Positions 1 to 9,166 of a stretch of DNA of 64,000 bases are shown here, piece by piece. Source of the stretch: Allopusillimonas lactea (lineage in GTDB: Bacteria; Pseudomonadota; Gammaproteobacteria; Burkholderiales; Burkholderiaceae_B). The first letter of the stretch is position 1. The number at the start of each line of letters is the position of its first letter. The translations under genes were made by a program, and so were the position numbers. The notes below the pieces were generated by a model. The model was not told where the DNA came from. It ran no database searches and saw only the letters and a list, made by a program, of their open reading frames with translations. The DNA lies in contig NZ_JAJJOZ010000003.1 in the NCBI RefSeq assembly GCF_021653995.1, forward strand, positions 248,001 to 312,000, read 5' to 3'.

Positions 1-1
1 G

Positions 2-973
2 GGAGCCGGGTTCTATACGGTGCTGGCTTTTATGGCGCCCATGACGCTGCTGCTGTGCCAGAAAACCGGAATGAGTAAGGTGATTGGCGGCATGGCGGTC
101 AACTATGGAGCCCTGGCAGGCGCCAACTTCATGACCTCGCAAAGCGGTGTGATCTTTCGCGGCTTGATGGAGCGGGCCGGCGTCAGCGCACCGGATGCAT
201 TCGCCAATGCGACGGCGGCCTTTGCAGCGACACTCTTGCTGCCTATAGTGGTCATTGGCGGCTACCTGCTGCTGCGTCGCGGCGGGCTGAATATCCAGAT
301 TGCCGCCGAAAAACCGGCACCGTTTGACGGCAAGCAGAAGCAATCGTTGATATTGATTGTGACGCTGATGGCGATCCTCCTCGTGGTGCCAATGCTCAGC
401 ATCCTGTTTCCGGACAGTGCTCAGATCAAGTACCTGAACTCGAAGATTGATATTGCGTTCCTGGCTATTATTTTTGCGGTGATCAGCCTGTTTCTGAAGC
501 TCGCTGACGAGAGGAAAGTAGTTGCCGCCGTGCCTTGGGGCACGCTCATCATGATCTGCGGGGTGGGCATGTTGATCGAGGTGGCTATTAAAGCAGGTGT
601 GATCGATGTGTTGTCGCACTGGGTGTCGGCCACAATTCCGGTCATGATGATTCCGCTCGCCATGTGCATCATCGGCGCCATCATGTCGCTGTTCTCCAGC
701 ACGCTGGGCGTCGTGACGCCAGCATTGTTCCCGATTGTGCCGGCCATCGCGGCGGCCACTGGCTACAACCCCATGATTCTGTTCGTGTGCATCATCGTCG
801 GTGCGCAATCGTCGGCCATCTCGCCTTTCTCGTCCGGCGGCAGCCTGATCCTCGGTTCGGCACCGCAGGATGCGGACAAAGCCGCGCTTTTTAATGATCT
901 GCTGTTCCGTGCTGTGCCGCTGGGCTTCGCGGCAGCGCTGGTTGCTGCAGTGATTCTCCAGGCTATTCTGTGA
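2..973 (+). CDS. DASS/SLC13-type (MatC-like) carboxylate permease, 5' end missing
   Basis: The frame is open from the first base of the window, so the N-terminus lies outside; 323 codons are visible. The protein is almost entirely hydrophobic helices broken by one charged loop (around bases 300-350). It ends with a conserved-looking Ser/Gly-rich stretch, SSAISPFSSGGSLILGSAP, of the kind that forms substrate or sodium-binding hairpins in the DASS and MatC families. These carriers import di- and tricarboxylates across the inner membrane. The stop overlaps a GTG of the next gene and an amidohydrolase follows directly, so import and hydrolysis of one acid is likely. The substrate is unknown. A generic ArsB/CitM-superfamily carrier is the alternative. 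Confidence 0.7.
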   Translation, partial: GAGFYTVLAFMAPMTLLLCQKTGMSKVIGGMAVNYGALAGANFMTSQSGVIFRGLMERAGVSAPDAFANATAAFAATLLLPIVVIGGYLLLRRGGLNIQIAAEKPAPFDGKQKQSLILIVTLMAILLVVPMLSILFPDSAQIKYLNSKIDIAFLAIIFAVISLFLKLADERKVVAAVPWGTLIMICGVGMLIEVAIKAGVIDVLSHWVSATIPVMMIPLAMCIIGAIMSLFSSTLGVVTPALFPIVPAIAAATGYNPMILFVCIIVGAQSSAISPFSSGGSLILGSAPQDADKAALFNDLLFRAVPLGFAAALVAAVILQAIL

Positions 974-990
974 CAGGGCGAATCCAGACA

Positions 991-1800
991 ATGAAAATAG
1001 TAGATACGCACGCCCATATCTTTTCTAGGCACGGCGCATTTATTGCAGATGCCCGCTATCGTCCGTCCACGGACGCGACGGTGACCGAATACCTGACCAA
1101 CCTTGATCGCCACGGCATTCAGTATGGTGTCCTGATCCAGCCCAGCTTCTTTGGCGTGGACAATAGCGAAATGCTGGCCGCGATCACTGCGCATCCCGAT
1201 CGCTTGAAAGGCATTGCCGTGGTGCCAACGGATATCGATGCAGCGGCGCTGCAGTCGTTGACGCGCCAGGGCATCGTGGGTGCGCGTCTGAACCTGTTTG
1301 GCAAGCCGCTGCCGAATCTGCGCGATCCGCGCTGGCAGGCCTTCCTGTCTCGCGCGGGGCAGCAGGGCTGGCAATTGGAACTGCATTGCCCACCTGATTA
1401 CCTGCGCACATTGTTGTCTGGTCTTGCCGACTACGCAGGGCCAGTTGTCATCGACCACCTGGGACGCGTTGATCCTGCCAAGGGCATCGCGGATGCTGAT
1501 TATCGAGCCGCGCTCAGCATGCTGGACCCTGAGCGCCATTGGGTGAAGGTTTCAGGTTATTACCGTCTGGGCCACGGCGATCAAGGCGAGCGTCATGCGC
1601 ATGAAGCATTGCAACTGCTGCTGGAGCGCGGTATGCATGAACGGCTGGTATGGGGCAGTGACTGGCCTCATACCCAGCATGACGATCAGGTACACTACGA
1701 CGCAACAATAGGCTTCCTAAACTCGCTGATCCCTAACGAGGCTTTGCGTATGCGGGTCCTGGGGGATAACGCCTTGAAACTGTTCGGCTTCGCGCCATGA
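991..1800 (+). CDS. metal-dependent amidohydrolase (amidohydrolase 2 / 2-pyrone-4,6-dicarboxylate hydrolase-like)
   Basis: This 269-residue TIM-barrel hydrolase opens with the metal-binding HxH motif (VDTHAHIF). It also carries ELHC near the middle, VIDHLGR, and WGSDWPHT towards the C-terminus, the motif set of amidohydrolase 2 enzymes such as LigI-type lactonases. Such enzymes hydrolyse lactones or decarboxylate aromatic-derived acids in the cytoplasm. A GTG at 970 overlaps the permease stop, but homologues begin at M-K-I-V-D-T-H, so ATG 991 is preferred. It lies between a carboxylate permease and a GntR regulator, consistent with a small catabolic operon. The exact substrate cannot be read from sequence. 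Confidence 0.8.
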   Translation: MKIVDTHAHIFSRHGAFIADARYRPSTDATVTEYLTNLDRHGIQYGVLIQPSFFGVDNSEMLAAITAHPDRLKGIAVVPTDIDAAALQSLTRQGIVGARLNLFGKPLPNLRDPRWQAFLSRAGQQGWQLELHCPPDYLRTLLSGLADYAGPVVIDHLGRVDPAKGIADADYRAALSMLDPERHWVKVSGYYRLGHGDQGERHAHEALQLLLERGMHERLVWGSDWPHTQHDDQVHYDATIGFLNSLIPNEALRMRVLGDNALKLFGFAP

Positions 1801-1815
1801 TTCCTTTATCCGTCC

Positions 1816-2559
1816 ATGCACCCGCCCGCAGCCGTTTCCACGTCTCTGGATGATCTCAGCGTTCCACGCTACGAGCGGGTTCGCCTGGCCCTGCAGGCGC
1901 GTATTGCAGACCATGTCTGGGACGCCGCCGCGCCCATTCCCACAGAGCAGGTCTTGTCTGCGGAGTTCGACGTGTCGGTCGGGACCATTCGCAAAGCGGT
2001 CGAGCGCCTTGTCAAGGACGGGTTGCTGGTAAAGGTCCAGGGTAAGGGTACGTTCATCAAGCGCCCCGATTTCAAGAATTCTCTGCTGCGCTTTTTTCGC
2101 TATCGAAACCAGGCTGGCGAACCGGTTGTGCCTACAGGGGTGGTCAAGCAGGTCGACATTGCTGATCCGGTGAGTTTCATCAATCAACGGCTTGGCTTGG
2201 GCCCTGCCGATCGCCTCATTCACCTGCAGCGCGTACGATTGGTCGAACATGCGGCGGTGCTGAGCGAAAGCATCTGGCTTCCGTACGCGCTGTTCGCCAA
2301 ACTGGCCGACATGCCGCTCGAGCGTTTTGGCAACCTGTTGTATCCCTTTTACGACCAGGTCTGCGGCCAGTTTGTGTCGTCCGCAGTCGAAACTCTATCT
2401 TTTGTCAGCGACCATACTGACGAGTACCTTGGCAGCAGACGGGGCGAGTTGCTCGTCAAAATCGAGCGCATCGCCCGTAATCTACAAGGCGGTCCAATCG
2501 AATACCGCGTGTCTTACGGCCGGCCCCAGAATTTCCGGTATGAGGTACGGATCAACTGA
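1816..2559 (+). CDS. GntR-family (HutC-type, UTRA domain) transcriptional regulator
   Basis: A 247-residue protein. Its N-terminal winged helix (about residues 18-85) has the GntR pattern IPTEQVLSAEFDVSVGTIRKA followed by a wing ending GKGTFIK. The remaining 150 residues fit a UTRA ligand-binding fold. HutC-type regulators usually repress a neighbouring catabolic operon until a small metabolite binds. It starts 15 bp after the amidohydrolase on the same strand, so it is probably the local regulator of the permease-amidohydrolase pair. The effector is unknown. Confidence 0.85.
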   Translation: MHPPAAVSTSLDDLSVPRYERVRLALQARIADHVWDAAAPIPTEQVLSAEFDVSVGTIRKAVERLVKDGLLVKVQGKGTFIKRPDFKNSLLRFFRYRNQAGEPVVPTGVVKQVDIADPVSFINQRLGLGPADRLIHLQRVRLVEHAAVLSESIWLPYALFAKLADMPLERFGNLLYPFYDQVCGQFVSSAVETLSFVSDHTDEYLGSRRGELLVKIERIARNLQGGPIEYRVSYGRPQNFRYEVRIN

Positions 2560-2623
2560 CGGTGCCGCAGCATACGCTTTGCGGCTAAAGCTGCTCCATC
2601 AATTGGTATTTCAACCGGCGGTT

Positions 2624-3583
2624 TTATGTTCTTGCAGCCAGCCATTCGTGAACCATACCGGCGATATCATCGCTGTTATTGTCCAGCATCATGACATGAG
2701 AGTTTCCTTCGATGCCTTGTTTTTCAAGCCACAGCAGGCTTGCGTTGGCGTGACAGTCGATAAATGCCTGTATTTGCGCTGCGAGTATGCTCCAGCGGTC
2801 ATCGGCCGCTATATTGCCACCTAGTACGATCAGGGTGGGGAGGGCGCTGAGCGGGCTGCGCTCATGCGGGATGCCGGCCGGTTCAATGGCGACCAGGCTG
2901 CGTACTAGATGGGGGTGCTGCCAGGCAAGCTTGAGCGCCAGGGGGCCGGATTGTGAATGGCAGACAATAGAGGCGGGGCCGATGCGTTCCAGCAGGGCCT
3001 GAAAAGCAGCAATCATCGCGGCGTTGGTATGCGTCCAGCGCGGCACCATCTGCTTGCAGAACTGGTCAAAATGGTTAACCGGAAAGCGAGTGTTTGGGTA
3101 TGGCCTTCGCAGTGCGGGGTCGGTGTGGTAGCTGCCCGGGCCGTATCCAATGCGAAAACGGGTGTACACATCATCCGCGGTCTGGATGATCGGCGGTGCC
3201 GGCCAGATGGTCGGGGTGGGGGCGAAGCCTGAGCGGCCGCGTTCGACAGCGTCGCACAGATAAACGTCCCAGCCCTGCTGCAGAAAGTAGTTGAGCCAGC
3301 CGTCGCGGCCATCGGGGGTGGTTTCCCAAGCCGCGCCGGTCATCGCGCCACCATGCCAGAGCACCAATGGCCCCTTGCCGTTCGGGGCGTGGGGCAGGAA
3401 GTACTGCACGTACATCTGCTCGACCACATAGGTGCCGTTCAGGTCGATTTTCACCGGCTGCCCGCCTTCGCTCATGATCTGTTCGAAGCTCGGCTGCCCC
3501 GAAAGCTGAACCTGCCGCCCGCCGATATGAAACGAGCCTAAGGCGCGCAGGCAGATAGGGCGGTGTGTGGCACAGTGCGGCAT
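2624..3583 (-). CDS. alpha/beta hydrolase (esterase/lipase-like)
   Basis: A 319-residue alpha/beta hydrolase. The oxyanion segment LVLWHGGAMTG is followed by a nucleophile elbow VCHSQSGP, in which Cys and Ser replace the usual flanking glycines of GxSxG. A candidate catalytic His lies in GNSHVMM near the C-terminus. The frame stays open further upstream, but that part is antisense to the Bug receptor and unlike a protein start; the ATG at 3583 follows the receptor stop by 5 bp, so the two are probably co-transcribed. No signal peptide is seen. The likely role is cytoplasmic ester or amide hydrolysis of the substrate bound by the adjacent receptor. Confidence 0.75.
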   Translation of the reverse strand: MPHCATHRPICLRALGSFHIGGRQVQLSGQPSFEQIMSEGGQPVKIDLNGTYVVEQMYVQYFLPHAPNGKGPLVLWHGGAMTGAAWETTPDGRDGWLNYFLQQGWDVYLCDAVERGRSGFAPTPTIWPAPPIIQTADDVYTRFRIGYGPGSYHTDPALRRPYPNTRFPVNHFDQFCKQMVPRWTHTNAAMIAAFQALLERIGPASIVCHSQSGPLALKLAWQHPHLVRSLVAIEPAGIPHERSPLSALPTLIVLGGNIAADDRWSILAAQIQAFIDCHANASLLWLEKQGIEGNSHVMMLDNNSDDIAGMVHEWLAART

Positions 3584-3588
3584 CGAGC

Positions 3589-4581
3589 TTATTCCGCGGT
3601 AATGCTGTTCTCTTTGATCAATCGGGCGTTGTTCCGGGTTTCGGTGTCCAGAAACTCGCCGAGAATGCGGGGTGCGCCGCCGGCCAGATCCACGCCCAGA
3701 CTGCCCATGCGGGTTTTGACATCGGGGTCGTTCAGGGCCGTGTTCAGGGCGTGGTTCAATGCTTCGATAGCTGCGGAAGGCGTGCCCGCGGGTGCCAGGA
3801 TCCCGAACCATGGATAAACCTGCATTCCTGGGTAACCCGCCTCAGCAAAGGTGGGGGTATCAGGAATGGCTTTGGCGCGCTCCTTGCCCGCAACGGCAAT
3901 GGCGTTCAGGCGACCGTCTTTGATGCTGGCCAGCGACGCGGGAAGGTTGTCGAAATACATATCGACTTGGCCGCCCAGCAGATCGCCCGCTACCTGTCCC
4001 GCGCCTTTATAGGGGATATGGGCGATATCGACGCCAGCCTCACGCTTGAGCAACTCCAGCGCCATATGCGCGGAGCCGCCTATGCCCGACGATGCCGCGT
4101 TCAGTGTATTGGGGTTGGCCTTGGCGTGAGCGATGAATTCTTTTACGGTTTTTGCGGGCACCTTGGGGTTCACAACTAGTACGCTGGGTACGGTGCCGAC
4201 GAGCATCACCGGGGTAAAGTCTTTTGTAATGCTGTATGGCGCAGGCGTATAGAGCGATGGTGTAACCGCGCAGCTATAGGCGCACATGACCAGTGTATAA
4301 CCGTCGGCCTTGCTGCGCGCTACATACTGTACCCCTATGCTGCCGCCTGCACCGCCCTTGTTCTCGATGACGACTGACGTACCCAGCGCCGTGCGTGCCT
4401 TATCGGCGAGGGCGCGCGCGATGATATCGGGCGTGCCGCCCGCGGGGAAGGGAACCACAATCGTCACCGGTTTCTGCGGAAATGCTTCGGCCGATTGGAC
4501 GGTCGGGGACGCAATAAGGACTACAGTGGCCGCCACAGCGGCAATTGCCTTGCTCGAGTATCGGGTGTGGTTGAGTGTCAT
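3589..4581 (-). CDS. Bug/TctC-family tripartite tricarboxylate transporter receptor
   Basis: A 330-residue periplasmic binding protein. It has an N-terminal signal peptide (basic start, hydrophobic core ending near SAEA) and the classic Bug opening FPQKPVTIVVPFPAGGTPDI. A GGAGGSIG loop and the IPYKGAG motif are also typical. Bug receptors deliver carboxylates or aromatic acids to TctAB permeases and are greatly expanded in Alcaligenaceae. No TctA or TctB gene is present nearby, so it is an orphan receptor here. A GGAGA ribosome-binding site precedes ATG 4581; another ATG lies at 4602. It is divergent from a LysR gene and followed by a hydrolase. Confidence 0.9.
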   Translation of the reverse strand: MTLNHTRYSSKAIAAVAATVVLIASPTVQSAEAFPQKPVTIVVPFPAGGTPDIIARALADKARTALGTSVVIENKGGAGGSIGVQYVARSKADGYTLVMCAYSCAVTPSLYTPAPYSITKDFTPVMLVGTVPSVLVVNPKVPAKTVKEFIAHAKANPNTLNAASSGIGGSAHMALELLKREAGVDIAHIPYKGAGQVAGDLLGGQVDMYFDNLPASLASIKDGRLNAIAVAGKERAKAIPDTPTFAEAGYPGMQVYPWFGILAPAGTPSAAIEALNHALNTALNDPDVKTRMGSLGVDLAGGAPRILGEFLDTETRNNARLIKENSITAE

Positions 4582-4774
4582 CGTCTGTCTCCGCGTATGC
4601 ATGTATGGATCAGGGCATTCTAGTCAAGCTCCATATATTTCAATAATGATTGTTTCTGATAACATGCATACCAAAATCGATATGCATAGACGATGCCGTT
4701 GCTGTTCCGCAGGCACTGGAGCACGTACCTTGAATACGCCTATACTCTCTTCGTGGGTGCCGTCTGGTTTTTCA

Positions 4775-5677
4775 ATGCTGCGGCGGGTAAGCATGCCGCT
4801 GCTGCTGTGTTTCGATTCGCTGATGCAAACGCGCAGCGTTACTGTCACCGCACGGGATTTAAACAAAAGCCAGCCGGCAATCAGTCGCGACTTGGCGCGC
4901 CTGCGAGAGCTGTTGGGCGATTCCTTGTTTGTCGTGATCAGAAAACAGTTGGTGCCCACAGAGCATGCGCGTGCACTTCACGCGCACGTGCACGCAGCTT
5001 TGCGTCGTCTGGAAGACGCGCTGGGCTCGGATGAAATCTTCCAGCCAGAAAAGCTGTCTGGCGTGGTGAACATTGGCGCTGCCGCACACATCGAGCTTTT
5101 GCTTGCGGCACCGCTAACCACGGCTCTGCAGGCCGCCGCGCCACGGCTCACCGTACGCTTTCAGCCAGTGCATGGCGATTTCTCCCCCGATGATCTGGAT
5201 TCGGCCCGGATGGATCTTGCGATTGGCTTGTTTCAGGACTTACCCGCTCGGTTTCCGTCGCGGGTGCTGTTTGACGACGAGCGCGTGTGCGTGGTGTCCC
5301 GACACCACCCGCTGAGCGGCAGGCGCCAGTTGAGCTTGGGTGATTTGTCTCGCGTGAAGTGGCTAGCGTTCTCGCACATGTACGGGAAGCAAACGAATTT
5401 TGACCGGGCTTTGGCCAACACCGGCTACGCTATGCGTTTCAGCGCATATGTATCCAGCTTTGGCCTCGCGCCCTATGTTCTGGCTGAGTCCGATTACGCC
5501 ACTACTATGCCCAAGCAGATGGCCGATAAATACCAACAGCACTTCGACCTGGTGCAGATCAAGCTGCCAAAAGCGCTGCGAACCGCGCGCATGATTATGG
5601 CCTGGAGTGCGCAGAACGAAGCTTCGAAACTGAACCAGTGGCTGCGGGACACGATAGTGCGATTGGTGTCGAAGTAG
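4775..5677 (+). CDS. LysR-family transcriptional regulator
   Basis: A LysR-type regulator of 300 residues from ATG 4775, the usual family length. The HTH region reads FDSLMQTRSVTVTARDLNK followed by SQPAISRDLARLRELLGD, characteristic of the NodD/DntR-like branch. The remainder is the effector-binding domain. The open frame extends upstream with in-frame ATGs at 4664 and 4682, but the added residues do not look like a LysR start; 4775 has no strong Shine-Dalgarno, so the start is uncertain. It is divergent from the Bug receptor-hydrolase pair and probably controls it. Confidence 0.85.
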   Translation: MLRRVSMPLLLCFDSLMQTRSVTVTARDLNKSQPAISRDLARLRELLGDSLFVVIRKQLVPTEHARALHAHVHAALRRLEDALGSDEIFQPEKLSGVVNIGAAAHIELLLAAPLTTALQAAAPRLTVRFQPVHGDFSPDDLDSARMDLAIGLFQDLPARFPSRVLFDDERVCVVSRHHPLSGRRQLSLGDLSRVKWLAFSHMYGKQTNFDRALANTGYAMRFSAYVSSFGLAPYVLAESDYATTMPKQMADKYQQHFDLVQIKLPKALRTARMIMAWSAQNEASKLNQWLRDTIVRLVSK

Positions 5678-5803
5678 CCACGAGGCAGGTCGGCAGGCGC
5701 AGGGCTGCGTAGGCTCACCCTTTGTAGCACTCTCCCGACGGGTGCTCAGCCCATGTTGTACCGCTGCAGTACGATGGAATGAACGACTCTGCAGGTGCAT
5801 GTG

Positions 5804-6205
5804 ATGAGAATCTTCAGGAAACTTCCGGGATACGGCCGGCCGGGTGAGCCGGCGGGGTTGGAGCGTACGATTTTGCGTTGGACGCCCGGCGCGGCATTGC
5901 TGGGGATCGTGGTGTTCATGGGGCCCTCGCTGCTGGGCTGGCTGCAGGCCGGTGGCAGCAGCTCGATGAGCTATTTGCTTTACTTGTCCAAGTACGCCGT
6001 GTATGCGGTGGGAACGCTGATTCTGTATCTGAATGCGGTGTTCATGGTGGCCACGGGGGCGCTGATCATCAAGTTGATGAAAGGGCCTGCGTATGTGGCC
6101 GACGCCTATCCGCTGACCGATGCGGATCGTCCGCGCAGCATTTCAGAACGGAAAGATGAGGCTGAGGGCAGAAGCGAGCGTCCTGATGTAGGCAACGGCC
6201 GATAG
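5804..6205 (+). CDS. small membrane protein of unknown function
   Basis: A 133-residue protein with two clear hydrophobic segments (about residues 27-48 and 60-87) joined by a short Gly/Ser-rich loop. It has a basic N-terminus and an acidic, probably disordered C-terminal tail. ATG 5804 is preferred over in-frame GTGs at 5795 and 5801 because it begins the conserved-looking M-R-I-F-R start. No family was recognised. It stands alone between the LysR gene and the convergent TolC gene of the secretion locus, so function cannot be inferred from context. Confidence 0.55.
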   Translation: MRIFRKLPGYGRPGEPAGLERTILRWTPGAALLGIVVFMGPSLLGWLQAGGSSSMSYLLYLSKYAVYAVGTLILYLNAVFMVATGALIIKLMKGPAYVADAYPLTDADRPRSISERKDEAEGRSERPDVGNGR

Positions 6206-6246
6206 TGGCGGGCACACGGCCACGACGCCATGGGTCTTGGCATCTG

Positions 6247-6270
6247 ATATCGGTGTCGATGCGCCGATAT
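6247..6270. repeat. 7-bp inverted repeat in a convergent gap
   Basis: ATATCGG and CCGATAT are separated by 10 bases in the 78-bp gap between two convergent genes. It could act as a weak bidirectional terminator but has no T-tract. Confidence 0.3.
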
Positions 6271-6283
6271 TGGCGTGCGCAGT

Positions 6284-7831
6284 TTACGAGGCAGGCGTCG
6301 GCGCTACCGTGGGCTGCGGCGCGCGTGCGCTGTTGACCCTGCAATCGGGGCATTGAGTGCGCCCTGGCGTCAATGCCGCCCACGCATCACCAAAATACTG
6401 GGTGCTCGCTTCATTGATGGCAGCGTCATCCAGCCGCCCCGCAGCGCCTGCGAGCATCAGCCTTGCCTGTACATACTCCAGCCGCGCCTGCACAAGATCC
6501 AGACGCGATTTGTACAACTGATCTTGTGCGTCGAGGATGTCTGTCAGTGTGCGCGTGCCGGCCTGATAGCCGGCTTCGATCGCTTGCACCGCCTCTGCGC
6601 CGGATTGCTCGGCCGCGATGAGCGCGTCGATGCGCTGGGCCCCGCTGAGAACGGCGTGATACTGCTTGGTGACTTCGACGGAGGTGTTTTCACGGGTGGC
6701 GGCCAGTTCCTGGGTGGTGCGATCGCGGTTGTGTTCGGCCTGATCTACCTGGGCGCTGGTCAGGCCGCCGGAATAGATGGGCAGATTGAGCTGAAAGCCA
6801 ACGGCGGTGGTGTGGCTGTCCTGGTTGCGTGTGGCGATGGTTTCATTGCTGACCACGCGGCGAGCCGCGATCAGGTCCAGGGTAGGCAGGTGGCCGCCGA
6901 ACGCTTTGTCAACCTCCGCGGCGGCGACGCGTACGTTCTGTTTTCCGGTGCGGATTTCTGCATTGTTGGCAAGGGCCGCAGCCTGCCATTCTTCCAGCGT
7001 GGGCGGGGACAATGGCCGGGGCTGGAAGCCTGGCGTTAGTGTTGCCAAGCGCTGGGGCGCGGCGCCTACCATTTCTTGCAGCTCTCGTTGTGCGACCACC
7101 ATGGCGTCTTCGGCCGCGATTAAGTCGGCGCGTGAAATGTCGCGTCGCGATGCGGTCTGGCGGATATCGGTAATGGTGCCTTCGCCGTTGTCGAAGCGGC
7201 GCTGGGCGGCGTGCAGCTGCTTCTCGTCGGCGTCCAGTTTATGTTGGGCGAGCCGCACGTTCTCATACGTGAGCAAAGCCTGAAAGTAGCGATTGACCAA
7301 GCGGGCAGCGGTGTCTTTCGCCTTGGTGTCGAAGACGGCCAGGCTGTGGTCCGCACGCGCGTGGCCCTGACGGTATTCGGCATAGCGGCTCCAGTTGAAC
7401 ACCGTCTGCGTAGCGCGGATTTCATTGGTTCTGATGGTGTAGTTCAGGTCCTCGCTACGCGTTCCGCCGCCGAAGGGGCTGGGGGTTTCAAGCGTGCCCC
7501 GCATCTTGCTGCGGCCCAGCGATGCGCTGATCTGCGGCAGCAGTCCGGCTCGCCCCATTGCACGGTGGGCCTGGCCAGCTTCGCGTTCGCTGATCGCGGC
7601 CTGGTATGTGGGATCGTGGTGCAGGGCCGCCTGCCAGGCCTGCGCCAGCGTCAGCGTGTCTGCGGCGGATGGCGTCGATGTCTTGTTGGCGCCAGTCGCA
7701 GGTGCGGTGCCGCCGCTGGCGCGGGTTTCCGCCGAGGTCGGCCCGGCTGCATGGCTGGGCGCGTGTGCCAGGGCCCAGGCCAGCGCAGCAAGGGGCAACG
7801 CCGTGCGCATCAGTAGCGATCCTCGCATCAT
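6284..7831 (-). CDS. TolC-family outer-membrane channel of a type I secretion system
   Basis: A 515-residue outer-membrane factor. A signal peptide (MMRGSLLMRTALPLAALAWA, ending near SHAAG) is followed by two OEP repeats starting with LTLAQAWQAALHHDPTYQAA. The long-helix stretches are typical of the TolC periplasmic barrel, for example RAGLLPQI and LYKSRLDLVQARLEYVQA. Its ATG overlaps the stop of the adaptor gene upstream, so it is the last gene of an exporter operon (ABC, adaptor, TolC). It provides the exit pore through the outer membrane. A paralogue lies at 11390-13048. The C-terminal 50 residues, which contain two cysteines, look unstructured. Confidence 0.9.
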   Translation of the reverse strand: MMRGSLLMRTALPLAALAWALAHAPSHAAGPTSAETRASGGTAPATGANKTSTPSAADTLTLAQAWQAALHHDPTYQAAISEREAGQAHRAMGRAGLLPQISASLGRSKMRGTLETPSPFGGGTRSEDLNYTIRTNEIRATQTVFNWSRYAEYRQGHARADHSLAVFDTKAKDTAARLVNRYFQALLTYENVRLAQHKLDADEKQLHAAQRRFDNGEGTITDIRQTASRRDISRADLIAAEDAMVVAQRELQEMVGAAPQRLATLTPGFQPRPLSPPTLEEWQAAALANNAEIRTGKQNVRVAAAEVDKAFGGHLPTLDLIAARRVVSNETIATRNQDSHTTAVGFQLNLPIYSGGLTSAQVDQAEHNRDRTTQELAATRENTSVEVTKQYHAVLSGAQRIDALIAAEQSGAEAVQAIEAGYQAGTRTLTDILDAQDQLYKSRLDLVQARLEYVQARLMLAGAAGRLDDAAINEASTQYFGDAWAALTPGRTQCPDCRVNSARAPQPTVAPTPAS

Positions 7832-9165
7832 TGCTCCTTGAAGGATTTGTCCAGACGATCAAGGAAAGGCTTGAGCAAGTAGCTGAGCATGGTGCGCTCT
7901 CCTGTGCGGATCATGACCGATGCCGGCATCCCGGGGCGTATCGTGTTGGCGCTGAGCATATCCACGCCTTCCGGCGTCACTTCGATCTGGGCCAGGTAGT
8001 AGGGCGTTCCGGTTTCTTCGTCTTCGAGGCGGTCGGCCGACACGGTGCGCACCTTGCCCGGTATGTTCGGTGTGTGGGCGTGGTTGAAGGCGGGGAAGCT
8101 GATTTCCACGTCCAAGCCCGGCGCCATGCGGTCGATGGCGTGCACAGGAACTTGCGCCTCAATCAGGTAGCTGCGGTCTTGGGGAACCACTTCCATGAGT
8201 GACGCGCCAGGCGCAATCACGCCGCCGACCGTGTGCACGCTGACGTTTTGCACATAGCCGTCCACCGGCGACTGAATGTCCGTCTGCGTCACGGTATAGT
8301 CCAGCGCGCGCAGGCGGTCATGCAAGGTGGCTGCTTCCTTGTGGAAATCGGAAAGCTGCGACTGCACTTCCTTCTGGTATTCCTGTTCGCGCTGCAGGAT
8401 GCGCAGTTTCAGTTCGGCGATCTGGTTCTGCGTGCGGCTGGCCTCGACCGCGTCGGATGAAAGCGCCGCCCTCAACTGGGCCGCGTTGCGTTCAAGCTCA
8501 AACATGCGGTTGCGGGGCAGGTAGCCTTCTTTGGCCAGGCTGCGCACGCCTTCCAGTTCGCGGTTCAGGTAGCCGATCTGTGATTTGCGGCTGGACTGTA
8601 CTTTGTTCAAGCCGGCCAGTTGTTGTCGCGCACCATTCAAGTTTTCTTTCAGGATGTCGATCTCGCCTCGCAGTGCCTGTTGGCGGGTCTCGAACAGCCG
8701 CTGCTGGGCCTGCATGGCACGCACAAAGCGCGGGTCATTGCTAAAGCGTTCTTGCGCGGCAGACAGCGGCTCGACGCGGTCCAGGCCGTCGCGTTCGGCG
8801 ATCAGGCGGGCCTCGATGGCGGCGGCGGTAATGTACTGGGCGCTCACCGCGCTTTGCTCGGACTGTGCGCGGGTGGCGTTCAGCCGCACTACAGTCTGGC
8901 CCGCTTTCACGTGGTCTCCTTCGCGCACCAGTATTTCATCGATGGTGCCGCCTTCTTGGTGCTGGATGGCCTTGCGGTTGCCTGCCACCTTCACTGAACC
9001 ATTGGCGGTAATGCCCGCATCCAGGGGTGCGAAGGCGGCCCATGCCGCGAAGCCGCCGAAGCCGAGCAGCAGCACGGCCAGGCCCCAGCGCAGCGGCGCG
9101 GTGAAGTCAGTATCGACGCGGGGCAGTGCATCGGCGGCGGGTGCGTTTTCTATGTATGCGGTCAT
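7828..9165 (-). CDS. HlyD/PrtE-family type I secretion periplasmic adaptor
   Basis: A 445-residue membrane fusion protein. It has a short cytoplasmic N-terminus, one transmembrane helix (about residues 27-47, LRWGLAVLLLGFGGFAAW) and a lipoyl/barrel-sandwich half (ITANGSVKVAGNRKAIQHQE). A long coiled-coil hairpin follows, then the second lipoyl half (VDGYVQNVSVHTVGGVI) and the HlyD C-terminal motif IRPGMPASVMIRTGERT, ending in L-K-P-F. This is the PrtE/HasE subtype that links an ABC exporter to TolC. The ATG at 9165 starts one base after the ABC gene stop; upstream in-frame codons lie inside that gene and are rejected. Confidence 0.93.
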   Translation of the reverse strand: MTAYIENAPAADALPRVDTDFTAPLRWGLAVLLLGFGGFAAWAAFAPLDAGITANGSVKVAGNRKAIQHQEGGTIDEILVREGDHVKAGQTVVRLNATRAQSEQSAVSAQYITAAAIEARLIAERDGLDRVEPLSAAQERFSNDPRFVRAMQAQQRLFETRQQALRGEIDILKENLNGARQQLAGLNKVQSSRKSQIGYLNRELEGVRSLAKEGYLPRNRMFELERNAAQLRAALSSDAVEASRTQNQIAELKLRILQREQEYQKEVQSQLSDFHKEAATLHDRLRALDYTVTQTDIQSPVDGYVQNVSVHTVGGVIAPGASLMEVVPQDRSYLIEAQVPVHAIDRMAPGLDVEISFPAFNHAHTPNIPGKVRTVSADRLEDEETGTPYYLAQIEVTPEGVDMLSANTIRPGMPASVMIRTGERTMLSYLLKPFLDRLDKSFKEQ

Positions 9166-9166
9166 G

